Origin: Pontibacterium granulatum
GTDB lineage: Bacteria > Pseudomonadota > Gammaproteobacteria > Pseudomonadales > Balneatricaceae
Length of the DNA: 64,000 bases
Assembly (NCBI RefSeq): GCF_029961155.1
Contig: NZ_JASBRH010000019.1
Location: forward strand, 1 to 64,000
Reading direction: 5' to 3'
The position numbers were made by a program, and so were the translations under genes. The notes beneath the pieces are model-generated. The model had not been told where the DNA came from, did no database searches, and was given only the letters and a program-made list of their open reading frames with translations. Below are positions 24,548 through 32,820 of this stretch, in pieces (the first letter of the stretch is position 1; the number at the start of each line of letters is the position of its first letter).

Positions 24548-27500
24548 CTACCGTTCGAGAGTATAGATGATATCTCCACCACTGCTTTTTGTGTCAGTGG
24601 TGGTTTCAACACTCCAGTTACGACTGAGTCGGTAGCGAATAAGAAAAGCGTTGGCCGATTCCAACAGCCCCACGCCGTATTTCACATACAGTCGGGGGGT
24701 AAGGTATTTGCCTATATAAAGGGAAGTCCCGCCAAGCGCGTCCTTACTCTCAAGTCCCAATTCATCCACCTGCAGAACGTCGGAAAGGTTTTCAGCGATA
24801 AGATTGCCCTGCTTCATCGTCAGCAAGGCCGCAGCTTTTAACAGCAGCTCTTGCTCTGATGTGGTGCTGCCAGACCCCGGTGGGCGGCCGAACATCAAAT
24901 AGGAAAGCTGACTGCTTTCAGGCATGTCTGGATCAGAAAATAACGCGAACCGTGGCTCATTCAACGTTCCACTTACATTGGCACCGACCGCCACATCATC
25001 AACCTGGCTTGACAGCCTCAGGTCTAGTCCGGGATTATTCACGGGGCCACCACTGTACAGTAGGCTGCCACGGTTAATGTTTAGATCCTGACCGTACAAT
25101 CGATACTTGCCGGTGGCGACCTGAATACCACCGGTTGCCCTTACTGCTCGCTGCCCATCGTCCTCAATCTGAATGCTGCCCAATAGTCGCCCCCTAAATC
25201 CGTACATATCGAGTTCGACATTGTCGCCTAAGGTTATGCGAAGATTCGTATCCATAACGTAGCGGCTTGCTTGGCGAGTGGCCGTGCCTGATGCAGATGC
25301 GTCATGGATAACGACATCTGGTGATACTGGCGCCGTTGCCTTAGCCCGCGCTTGCGCGATTTTGGCATTGGGTACGTTGATTATCCCGCGTAAAGAGATT
25401 CGTTCTGCTGACAGCTCAACGGTCATGGTTGGCGAAAGCCGTGCCTGGATATCCTGTGTGGCAATTGCCTGAAAGTTTTGCCCATCAAGTGAAAGTTCGG
25501 CTTGGCTGGTAAAGGGATCAAGCCACCCGTTTAGCTCAGCTGTTCCGCCATCTGATTGAAGCGTTCCGTTCAACTTTAACCGACTACTGTTTGGTAGACT
25601 GGACAGGTCCAGATTCATTGCTTCCCATTTCGTACCAAGTGCCGGAAACTCTGTACTGCCATCAATTAACTTAACGTGACCTAAAACAAGTGGCGTATCG
25701 AGGCTGCCTCGTACGCGTAGCGATGCTTCGATTTTGCCGGTGATTTCCTGGAGATCGGGAGCAAACAAGGATATAAAGCGTAAATCGTTCAGGTCCAAAT
25801 CCAGCGCCCCGTCCAGAGCCCTGGTGTGGTAAAGGTCATCAATAGTCAGCCGGGCCTGCGCCTTTCCCTCAGGCTGTCGCAGGGATAAACGAATATCTGT
25901 GTGCAGTTGGTCACCCTGCCCGCTTACAACGGCCGTTACATCCTCCATGCTGACGCGCCATCCATCTTGTTCGGAGCCCAACTCAGCGTTATTTGCCCGT
26001 AATGAAGCACGTAATTCGGGCGGCTTGTTCAACGGTTTACGGTAAGTGGCTGTACCTTGAAGCGTACCGTCTATCTGAATCTCTTCGGGTAGCCAGGGGC
26101 TGGCTAAGTCAAGTGGCAAACCCTTACTGTCGAATGTTGCTCGGGCTCCTTCGGATGACGCCCAGTTCCCAGACAGGCAAAGAGTATCTCCCTGTAGTTG
26201 AGGGTTATCCCAGCAGGCCGGATCAACGTTCACATACGTGCGACTGGCGCGTACCGCAACCGGGCGTCGCAGCTGCCATACGTTTCGTTTGGTATGGAGA
26301 TCGGCGCGGCTCAGGAATCCGGACCATTTATCCTTTTCCCACTGCCCATTAGCGCGAAGTGCAATTTCCGCCGTGCCCTTGTTCAGCTCCAGCGTCAAAG
26401 CATGTTGGGCTGGTGTGCCCTGACCCGCCATTTTGATCTGTTGCCACCGTTGCCCGCCCGTGCTTACCTGTGTTGCTAGCAGGTTTATTCTGGATTGTCG
26501 CTGACCGCTCAGGTCAACATCCAGATCCGTGCTGAGCGTGCCGATCAGGGTGTTTTCAAATTCAAGCTCATCACCCTGCAGTGTCGCCAGAAGCGTTGGT
26601 TGTTCTCGTGGACCCTGCACTGTGCCGTTACCGGTAAGACCACCTTGGGCACCAGGCAACAGTGTGTTCACGTTGGGAGCATTCAGAGACCAGACCAAAT
26701 TGACCTTTTTTCCCACTTCGCCCTTGGCCCTAAGATCGATGCCTGCCAGCGTCATAGTCAGTTCCGGGATCAGCAGGTCCTGTCCGCTGAGGGCGAATCT
26801 GGCGTGACCTTTGACAGGGTGTTCGCGTATCGAGCCCGTCAGAGAGTTGATTGTTGTCAGTAGTTGTAGTGCTTGTCCTGTTTCTTTGGTCCCCGCGCTT
26901 GATGCCTGGAAGGCTATTTGTCCGGGCCAGTCTGCCCAGGCAACTCCTGGATTCAATGCTTCCCCTTCCAATTGCAGTTGCCATCTCACTGCGGGAACCC
27001 AGTGTACGGAACCGCGCACACGTGCCAGTCCATCTAGGGTTCTCCCCTGTAACGAAAAATCATGAAGTCCTTGTGTATTGCCTCGAGTGGATAGTTCCCA
27101 TGCGCCCGACGGGATCATGCCACCGACGAGGGAATACTGCATTTTGAGCAGATAGTCTTGCAGAGTACCTGTAACCGTAAACTGGCCATCTGATTTGGTA
27201 GAGGTACGGCTCCCCTGCAATGGGTAGCGCAGATTCTTCCACGTTCCCTTCAGGGAAAATTCGGGTCCGGCTTGTGGCCAATTGATATCCCCCAGCAAGT
27301 CTAAAGTGGCGTTGGTGTGCTGCTGGGTCAGGAGAAGTTCATGGAGTCGCAGCGCGTCTGGAAACAGTGAAAGCCGGGCTTGAACTGTGCTGTCTCCGAG
27401 TTCAGGTAAGTTCACTTGCCAATTGCCAGTAAGTTCAGCCGTTTGCAGGTTGCCCGTAGCGGTCATGTCGCCGCGCAACGTATGTCCCTTGAACGGTTCA

Positions 27501-28333
27501 TGGTGGTCACCAAGTGCAGCGTGCAGCTTTCTAATCCGAACCGTGCCCCTGGGGGGGGATTGCAGCAACTGCAATGACGCTGAGGCCTCGGCAGCAATAA
27601 CGCCGGTCAATTGTTGTTCTATTTTCAGCTCAGCCAGGTTCCCTTCGATGGTGCCTTGGCCCTTGAGTACAGGATTATTGGGGAGGTGAAACACCCAATG
27701 CGTGTTTAGGGTCATAGGATAATGTCCACGCGTGTGAATCTGACCCTCCAGTTGCAGCTGGCCTGTTGGTGCCACAATGTCCAACTGATCCACTGTCCAC
27801 GTGTGTTGTTCGCTGCGGAGCTGAATGTTTGCCTGGGATATCGTCAGCGCCTGTGGGTGCGCCTCCGCCTCCCCCGGACTGTGCAGCGATAAGTGAGTGA
27901 TACTGAGCGAATCAATCTGCATCCCAAAGGGAAGTGCAATATCCGTTAAGGCGGGGGATGTTCTTGCAGAACTGTTTGAAGGCGATGCTTCCCAGGAGAG
28001 TTCAGGCTCAATCATCTCGATCGAGTGTATACGAAGCGTTCCCGACAACAATGCGCGTGGGTCCCAGTTCAGTGACAGCCGTTTAAGCGATATCTGAATA
28101 CCAGGGTGGTGATAGCTTAAACCGTGAAGTGAAAATGAATCTAGCAACCGCCCTTCTATCTGTTGCACTTGCAGTTCGCCAGGTAACCAGCGTTGCCCGA
28201 TCGTGATCATCTGTTGCAAACCTTTGCTGGATGTAACGATGTACAGCAACGCAGCCAAAATTAGCAACAGCAGGCTTACGGAAAGCAAGAGCCAAATCCG
28301 TCTCAGATATTTGAAGAGTGCAGCTGCAGTCAC
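24548..28333 (-). CDS. tamB: TamB, inner-membrane component of the TAM complex
   Basis: A 1261-residue protein with one N-terminal membrane anchor (about 14-34), a very long repeated beta-strand region and the conserved C-terminal TamB domain (about 930-1261, with NPGLDLRLSSQVDDVAVG and SYLMFGRPPG). TamB spans the periplasm and, with TamA, works in outer-membrane protein insertion and lipid transport. GTG start overlaps the tamA stop by four bases (GTGA), so translation is coupled. Length is normal for the family (about 1250). Confidence 0.95.
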   Translation of the reverse strand: MTAAALFKYLRRIWLLLSVSLLLLILAALLYIVTSSKGLQQMITIGQRWLPGELQVQQIEGRLLDSFSLHGLSYHHPGIQISLKRLSLNWDPRALLSGTLRIHSIEMIEPELSWEASPSNSSARTSPALTDIALPFGMQIDSLSITHLSLHSPGEAEAHPQALTISQANIQLRSEQHTWTVDQLDIVAPTGQLQLEGQIHTRGHYPMTLNTHWVFHLPNNPVLKGQGTIEGNLAELKIEQQLTGVIAAEASASLQLLQSPPRGTVRIRKLHAALGDHHEPFKGHTLRGDMTATGNLQTAELTGNWQVNLPELGDSTVQARLSLFPDALRLHELLLTQQHTNATLDLLGDINWPQAGPEFSLKGTWKNLRYPLQGSRTSTKSDGQFTVTGTLQDYLLKMQYSLVGGMIPSGAWELSTRGNTQGLHDFSLQGRTLDGLARVRGSVHWVPAVRWQLQLEGEALNPGVAWADWPGQIAFQASSAGTKETGQALQLLTTINSLTGSIREHPVKGHARFALSGQDLLIPELTMTLAGIDLRAKGEVGKKVNLVWSLNAPNVNTLLPGAQGGLTGNGTVQGPREQPTLLATLQGDELEFENTLIGTLSTDLDVDLSGQRQSRINLLATQVSTGGQRWQQIKMAGQGTPAQHALTLELNKGTAEIALRANGQWEKDKWSGFLSRADLHTKRNVWQLRRPVAVRASRTYVNVDPACWDNPQLQGDTLCLSGNWASSEGARATFDSKGLPLDLASPWLPEEIQIDGTLQGTATYRKPLNKPPELRASLRANNAELGSEQDGWRVSMEDVTAVVSGQGDQLHTDIRLSLRQPEGKAQARLTIDDLYHTRALDGALDLDLNDLRFISLFAPDLQEITGKIEASLRVRGSLDTPLVLGHVKLIDGSTEFPALGTKWEAMNLDLSSLPNSSRLKLNGTLQSDGGTAELNGWLDPFTSQAELSLDGQNFQAIATQDIQARLSPTMTVELSAERISLRGIINVPNAKIAQARAKATAPVSPDVVIHDASASGTATRQASRYVMDTNLRITLGDNVELDMYGFRGRLLGSIQIEDDGQRAVRATGGIQVATGKYRLYGQDLNINRGSLLYSGGPVNNPGLDLRLSSQVDDVAVGANVSGTLNEPRFALFSDPDMPESSQLSYLMFGRPPGSGSTTSEQELLLKAAALLTMKQGNLIAENLSDVLQVDELGLESKDALGGTSLYIGKYLTPRLYVKYGVGLLESANAFLIRYRLSRNWSVETTTDTKSSGGDIIYTLER

Positions 28334-30066
28334 AAGTCCGCTCCCAGGCTGAAGTGCAGGTGTGCGCCTCGATCATCTCCATCCTGTGGCCATGCCAGGT
28401 CAATACGAACTGGCCCGATGGGGGAAAACCAGCGAACACCCGCTCCGATACCCGTGTGCAGATCCAGTTCTGTATCTTCAAATGCGTTACCGCTGTCAAT
28501 AAAAGCCGCAATCCCCCAGTTTTTTGTCAGACGGTAGTCAAGTTCGACACTGCCAACCACCAGTTGCGGGCCGCCAATGACGGCGCCTGACTGGTCTTGA
28601 AGTCCAAGGCTTTGGAAATCGTAGCCGCGTACACTGTTGTCTCCGCCTGCGTAGAATCGTTGGGTGGCGGGTAGTGCATTGAAGTTGTCGATGAATGTTA
28701 TACCCCCTTCCACCCGGCCTAGCACACGTAACTTATCATTGATGCTATACACGGCCTTGCCACTCACACGGGCCTGGATGAAGCTCTCATCGGCAAGCAG
28801 CGCCTGGTTAGCGCCCAGTAACTGCAGGGAGAGCCGGTAGCCATTTTTTACGTTTAAGTGATCTGTCGCGGAAACGGTATTAAAACTAATCTGTGGGATC
28901 AGAAATTCTGAGTCCTGCTCTGTGGTACTGAAGGTGAATGTTTCCTGCTGGTAATTGAGCGCTAAGATGCGCTGCCAGCGCCCCACCTGCTGTCGTGAGG
29001 CGATACCCAGAGTGTGGCGAAGGGCATTAACGCTGTCCGAGTTTTCATCACGTACGCCGACTGTACCCGTATAGAGGTCCTCCTGTGGTTTGGTGCCCGG
29101 GATTGCATACTCCGCTGACCATTCCGATAATGCTTCCGAAGCCATGATCTGGCTATTCAGCTTGTGACCTTGTGGATTTAACCAGCGCCAGGTTACGCCA
29201 AGCCGGGTACGCGCGCCGGTATTAGTCCCATATCCCAAGCCCGCCTGGTACCGGGTTCGCTTTTTAGCGTCCAGATCGACGAAGATGGGCACGGTGGCGT
29301 CATCGGCTTGATCCCACAAAGGCTGAACCTCAACCTGTTGGAAGTAATCACCGTCGATCAATGAAGATTGCAGCGCGATCAGCTTGCTGTTTTGGATGGG
29401 ATCGCCGGACTCGAATGGCACATAACGCATGAGAAAGTCGTTTGCTAGCACACTGGGGGCGAAGATTACTTCCCCCACTACAAAGCGAGGGCCGCTATCC
29501 ATGTGTAAAACAATGCTCGCCTGATACAGTGTCAGATCAACTTCCACCAGGTGCTGAATGAATGTTGCCTTGTAGTAGCCCCGTTCGGCCGCAAGAGAAA
29601 GAAGCAGTTGTTTCTGGTGCTCGTAATCGCTATGCAGCAGATCCGCCCCCAGGCGTAGTCGCGGATTGTTCAATAGCTGTAAAAATGCAGTATCGTCGCG
29701 TGCCTCGCCAACGATTTTCAGATCGAGCTTCATGATCGGTATGGCATCACCGGGCACGATCTCGTATTTCGCGATCCAATCCTGCCCGTCCTGAAGCAGG
29801 CTCAGTAGCACTTTGGGGCGGTACAGGCCAAACGGCTGCAAAGCTGTACGAATTTCCTTGTCTGCGGCTTTGTGTAAATAACGTAGGCGGCTACGGTTGG
29901 TTATTTCATGCCCCTCAAGTTTCTGGAGGCTAAGGAAGTTACGTATATTTTGTTCCTGTTCCTTGGTTACACCTTCGATTTCGATCGCGAGCGTCCCGGC
30001 GGTCAGGTTGATCGATACACCAGCCAGCAAAAATACGAGCGTAAGTAATGCTGAGCGTTTTAGCAT
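28330..30066 (-). CDS. tamA: TamA, outer-membrane Omp85-family protein
   Basis: A 578-residue protein: signal peptide (1-24), three POTRA domains (about 25-255) and a C-terminal 16-strand barrel (about 265-578) with FYAGGDNSVRGYDFQSLG, the conserved surface-loop motif of this family, and GAGVRWFSPIGPVRIDLAWP. It pairs with TamB, encoded directly downstream with a four-base overlap. RBS AGGAAACGCAGG lies before the ATG. Confidence 0.95.
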   Translation of the reverse strand: MLKRSALLTLVFLLAGVSINLTAGTLAIEIEGVTKEQEQNIRNFLSLQKLEGHEITNRSRLRYLHKAADKEIRTALQPFGLYRPKVLLSLLQDGQDWIAKYEIVPGDAIPIMKLDLKIVGEARDDTAFLQLLNNPRLRLGADLLHSDYEHQKQLLLSLAAERGYYKATFIQHLVEVDLTLYQASIVLHMDSGPRFVVGEVIFAPSVLANDFLMRYVPFESGDPIQNSKLIALQSSLIDGDYFQQVEVQPLWDQADDATVPIFVDLDAKKRTRYQAGLGYGTNTGARTRLGVTWRWLNPQGHKLNSQIMASEALSEWSAEYAIPGTKPQEDLYTGTVGVRDENSDSVNALRHTLGIASRQQVGRWQRILALNYQQETFTFSTTEQDSEFLIPQISFNTVSATDHLNVKNGYRLSLQLLGANQALLADESFIQARVSGKAVYSINDKLRVLGRVEGGITFIDNFNALPATQRFYAGGDNSVRGYDFQSLGLQDQSGAVIGGPQLVVGSVELDYRLTKNWGIAAFIDSGNAFEDTELDLHTGIGAGVRWFSPIGPVRIDLAWPQDGDDRGAHLHFSLGADL

Positions 30067-30239
30067 CCTGCGTTTCCTGGGGGGAAGACTGATATCTAAA
30101 GTATCTACGTACCGATGTTACAATTGGGTCAGGAACAGTGCGGTCTTAGTTGGGTATTTAGCCAAGGTGCAACTTATCTGGGCAGATTGTTGCAGCGGAT
30201 AAATACAAAACCGCTCAGACCAAAAAGTATACGTCATGC

Positions 30240-31418
30240 TTAATCGTCCAACGGCTTGATGCGAGGTTTCCTCTTACGCCTAGCACTGAGTGGCACAAGC
30301 TTTTTCATTGCGTCTAACTTGCCAAAACAGAGCAGTTTGTCGCCGCTTTCGAGGGCACGCGATACTTTGGGATTCGGAATAACTGTATCACCTCGATACA
30401 GGGTTAACACATTGATATCCTGTTCCGGTAATCCCGACTCAGAGATGGTTTTGCCAATAAAGTGGGATTCTGCTGGCACGTAAATTTCTGCCACACCGTA
30501 ACCACGGCTAACGGTTAAGCGCTGCCGGATATCGATTTCGGGGAAATCTACCTGTGCGGCGATAAAATCAATTATGGCGCCTGCCACGTCCAATTGGGTG
30601 CAACGCTCGATACCCTCAAGCCCTGGAGACGAGTTTACCTCCATTATCTGGGGACCATCCGCCCCTTCCAGCATGTCTACACCTGCCACCTGTAGGCCCA
30701 AAATCTGGGCTGCACGCACTGCGGTTTCCTTGTAGTGATCATCAAGCTCAACAGGCTCTGCCACCCCGCCGCGGTGGACGTTACTGCGAAACTCCTGGCC
30801 TTGTGCTACACGGCGCATCGCCGCCACCACCCGATCGCCAACGACCAATGCACGGATATCCTTGCCTTTGCTTTCAGCCACAAATTTTTGTACCAGAACA
30901 TTCTGTTTCTGACTTTGCAGTAACTCGATAATCGCTTCGGCTGATCGGGTGGACTCCGCCAAAAGCACACCGATGCCCTGTGTGCCTTCGATCAGTTTTA
31001 TGATGACCGGTGCATTGCCGACGCGTTTGATTGCAGGCAATACGTCTTTTTTATCTCGTACGTAGTTAGTCTTGGGGATTCCGAGGTGGTGGCGACTGAG
31101 GATCTGCAAGCTTCTAAGCTTGTCCCGCGAATTTAGAATTCCGTGAGCGGTATTGGCGCAAAAGACATCCATCTCTTGAAACTGACGCACTACGGCTGTG
31201 CCATAGTAGGTGATAGACGCGCCTATACGCGGGAGCACAGCATCGTAATCACTGAGCTGCTTTTGATGGTAATAGAGATTCGGTGAACCGCGTTCGAGAT
31301 CAATCGCGAACTTCAGCGTATTCAGCACTTTAACCGTGTGCCCTCGGGATTCTGCGGCTTCTTTTAGTCGCTTGGTGCTGTACAAATTGGGGCCACAAGA
31401 CAAAATAGCAAGTTTCAC
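30240..31418 (-). CDS. RimK-like ATP-grasp ligase with TrkA-C domain
   Basis: About 392 residues. Residues 1-290 are a RimK-type ATP-grasp ligase (pre-ATP-grasp fold with KLAILSCGPN; ATP-grasp with PVIIKLIEGTQGIGVLL, the Mg-binding IMEVNSSPGLEG). RimK adds glutamate residues to the C-terminus of ribosomal protein S6. Residues about 300-375 look like a TrkA-C (RCK C) regulatory domain (AEIYVPAESHFIGKTISE, DKLLCFG), followed by a basic tail. The GTG at 31418 is preferred, with GGGGGGAAC before it; an upstream TTG/ATG-type start would add 16 residues. TrkA-C domains bind small ligands, so allosteric control is likely. Confidence 0.85.
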   Translation of the reverse strand: MKLAILSCGPNLYSTKRLKEAAESRGHTVKVLNTLKFAIDLERGSPNLYYHQKQLSDYDAVLPRIGASITYYGTAVVRQFQEMDVFCANTAHGILNSRDKLRSLQILSRHHLGIPKTNYVRDKKDVLPAIKRVGNAPVIIKLIEGTQGIGVLLAESTRSAEAIIELLQSQKQNVLVQKFVAESKGKDIRALVVGDRVVAAMRRVAQGQEFRSNVHRGGVAEPVELDDHYKETAVRAAQILGLQVAGVDMLEGADGPQIMEVNSSPGLEGIERCTQLDVAGAIIDFIAAQVDFPEIDIRQRLTVSRGYGVAEIYVPAESHFIGKTISESGLPEQDINVLTLYRGDTVIPNPKVSRALESGDKLLCFGKLDAMKKLVPLSARRKRKPRIKPLDD

Positions 31419-31715
31419 AGGCTGTTCCCCCCTATTTGATCGCGTTAGGTCTGTTAAGTTTAGCAAAGGCTTTTCGCGCGGCTTGGACGTCTAAGCCAGC
31501 AGCGCCGGAAATAACGCCTACGTTGGCGTGTGCTCGAAGATTGCTTTGACTAATGCTGAATACGGGGCGGCTTTTAGAGAGCATCGCCTGAAGTCGGTGG
31601 AGGCTTCACTGGTGTTTGGTATGACCTCAGAGCCCTCTGTGGCAAAAAATGGCTGCATCAGAAGGCTGTACGAAAAGAGGATTTGTCTTTTGGGTTTGAG
31701 GTATTCGAATTTAAT

Positions 31716-32282
31716 TTAACTCGATTCGCTTTTTACGAGTCTTTCCAGGCGGAATACGTGCTCATCGTGGTCTCCCAGCGCACGCAGTGATTCTGCCAGC
31801 TTCAGCAGGTATTCCGCGTTAGGTCCGCTAGGACCCGATGCCGTCGCAATCTGCCGGGCAATCGCTTCGTCCTTGTCTGGACCCAAATACGCCGCGTTGT
31901 CCTCTGATGCGATGTAAACCAGTCCATCCTTCTGGCTGCCGTCATCAAACGTCATCGGTGTAAAGAAACGCAGGTATCCATTTTTTTCCCGCACGTCCAG
32001 GTGATCGAACACCTCGGTAGATACCCGATAGGCAACCCCCTTGCAGTGGCTGCCTTCACACTCAATCAGTGTTACCACACGTCCTGGATGCTCATGCGTA
32101 CCGCGATGGTCATGCGAGCCCTGCCAAAAACGCCGTTCCCAGTTTTGAATGCTGGCCGGGCGTGATTCCAGGTACTCAAAGTCCACTTTAAAAATCAGTG
32201 AGCCATAGCCAAACAGCCAAACCGTATCCAGGTGCTCCAATGGTTGGCGTTGGCGATTAAGTTCAACAGTATTAAATGACAT
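31716..32282 (-). CDS. chaC: ChaC-type gamma-glutamylcyclotransferase
   Basis: A 188-residue enzyme that splits glutathione into 5-oxoproline and Cys-Gly. The sequence shows the substrate-loop motif WLFGYGSLIF (about 22-31) and the catalytic Glu in VREKNGYLR (about 115). The length and layout match ChaC1/ChaC2-type bacterial proteins. No strong ribosome-binding site is seen. The 31419-31715 stretch to its left (about 300 bp) contains no convincing gene. Confidence 0.9.
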   Translation of the reverse strand: MSFNTVELNRQRQPLEHLDTVWLFGYGSLIFKVDFEYLESRPASIQNWERRFWQGSHDHRGTHEHPGRVVTLIECEGSHCKGVAYRVSTEVFDHLDVREKNGYLRFFTPMTFDDGSQKDGLVYIASEDNAAYLGPDKDEAIARQIATASGPSGPNAEYLLKLAESLRALGDHDEHVFRLERLVKSESS

Positions 32283-32820
32283 AACAACACATTCTGTAAT
32301 TCATTCGAAGCTAGTGAGGCTTGGGGGACAGACCGATCTGTATTTCACCAGTAAGCTGTGCTGCAGTAAGTTACCACGAATGGTGATTCGATACCGAAAG
32401 AACAACCCAGCAAAGTCACGCCTACCCCAGTAATTAGATAGATAGCAGGTTAAGCCGAACTTGAAAGTTTTGATGTGTGACTAAGAAATTGTTCGTAGGT
32501 GTAAATGTGGCGTTACATTAGAAAATCAGATGGTGAGTACGGAGTTTTCGTCTGGCTTATAGATGCCTTGGTGGCCTGGTGCGTAACCTGATTTAAATTG
32601 ATTAGATAACTTCATGTATTTCAAACGCTTGTATCAATGAGCCTAATGCCGCAGCCCAATCCTTTGAGTAGATCTCAACCAGCGCTTGCAAGAAAGTGCT
32701 AACGTTCGTCCAGAAAGTACCAGTTGTATACATAGGTTTACACTAGCTTTAACTGTAGGAGGGAACAGTTGCCTCTTAGTGTGTCCGTCGTTATGTAATT
32801 CAAATATGCGGAGCCAGGTT
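32283..32820. other. Promoter region of the secreted protease, no gene seen
   Basis: About 540 bp between two divergent genes. No open frame with a good start, no RNA gene and no strong hairpin was found. The reading frame of the protease extends into its right end (from 32686) but that part looks non-coding. Confidence 0.5.

Noticed and set aside
24859-28097. Numerous plus-strand frames opposite tamB
   Set aside because: Shadows of the long tamB frame; composition and lack of ribosome-binding sites argue against coding.
31528-31719. Plus-strand frame of 63 codons between the RimK-like gene and chaC
   Set aside because: No ribosome-binding site, no resemblance, overlaps the chaC end.
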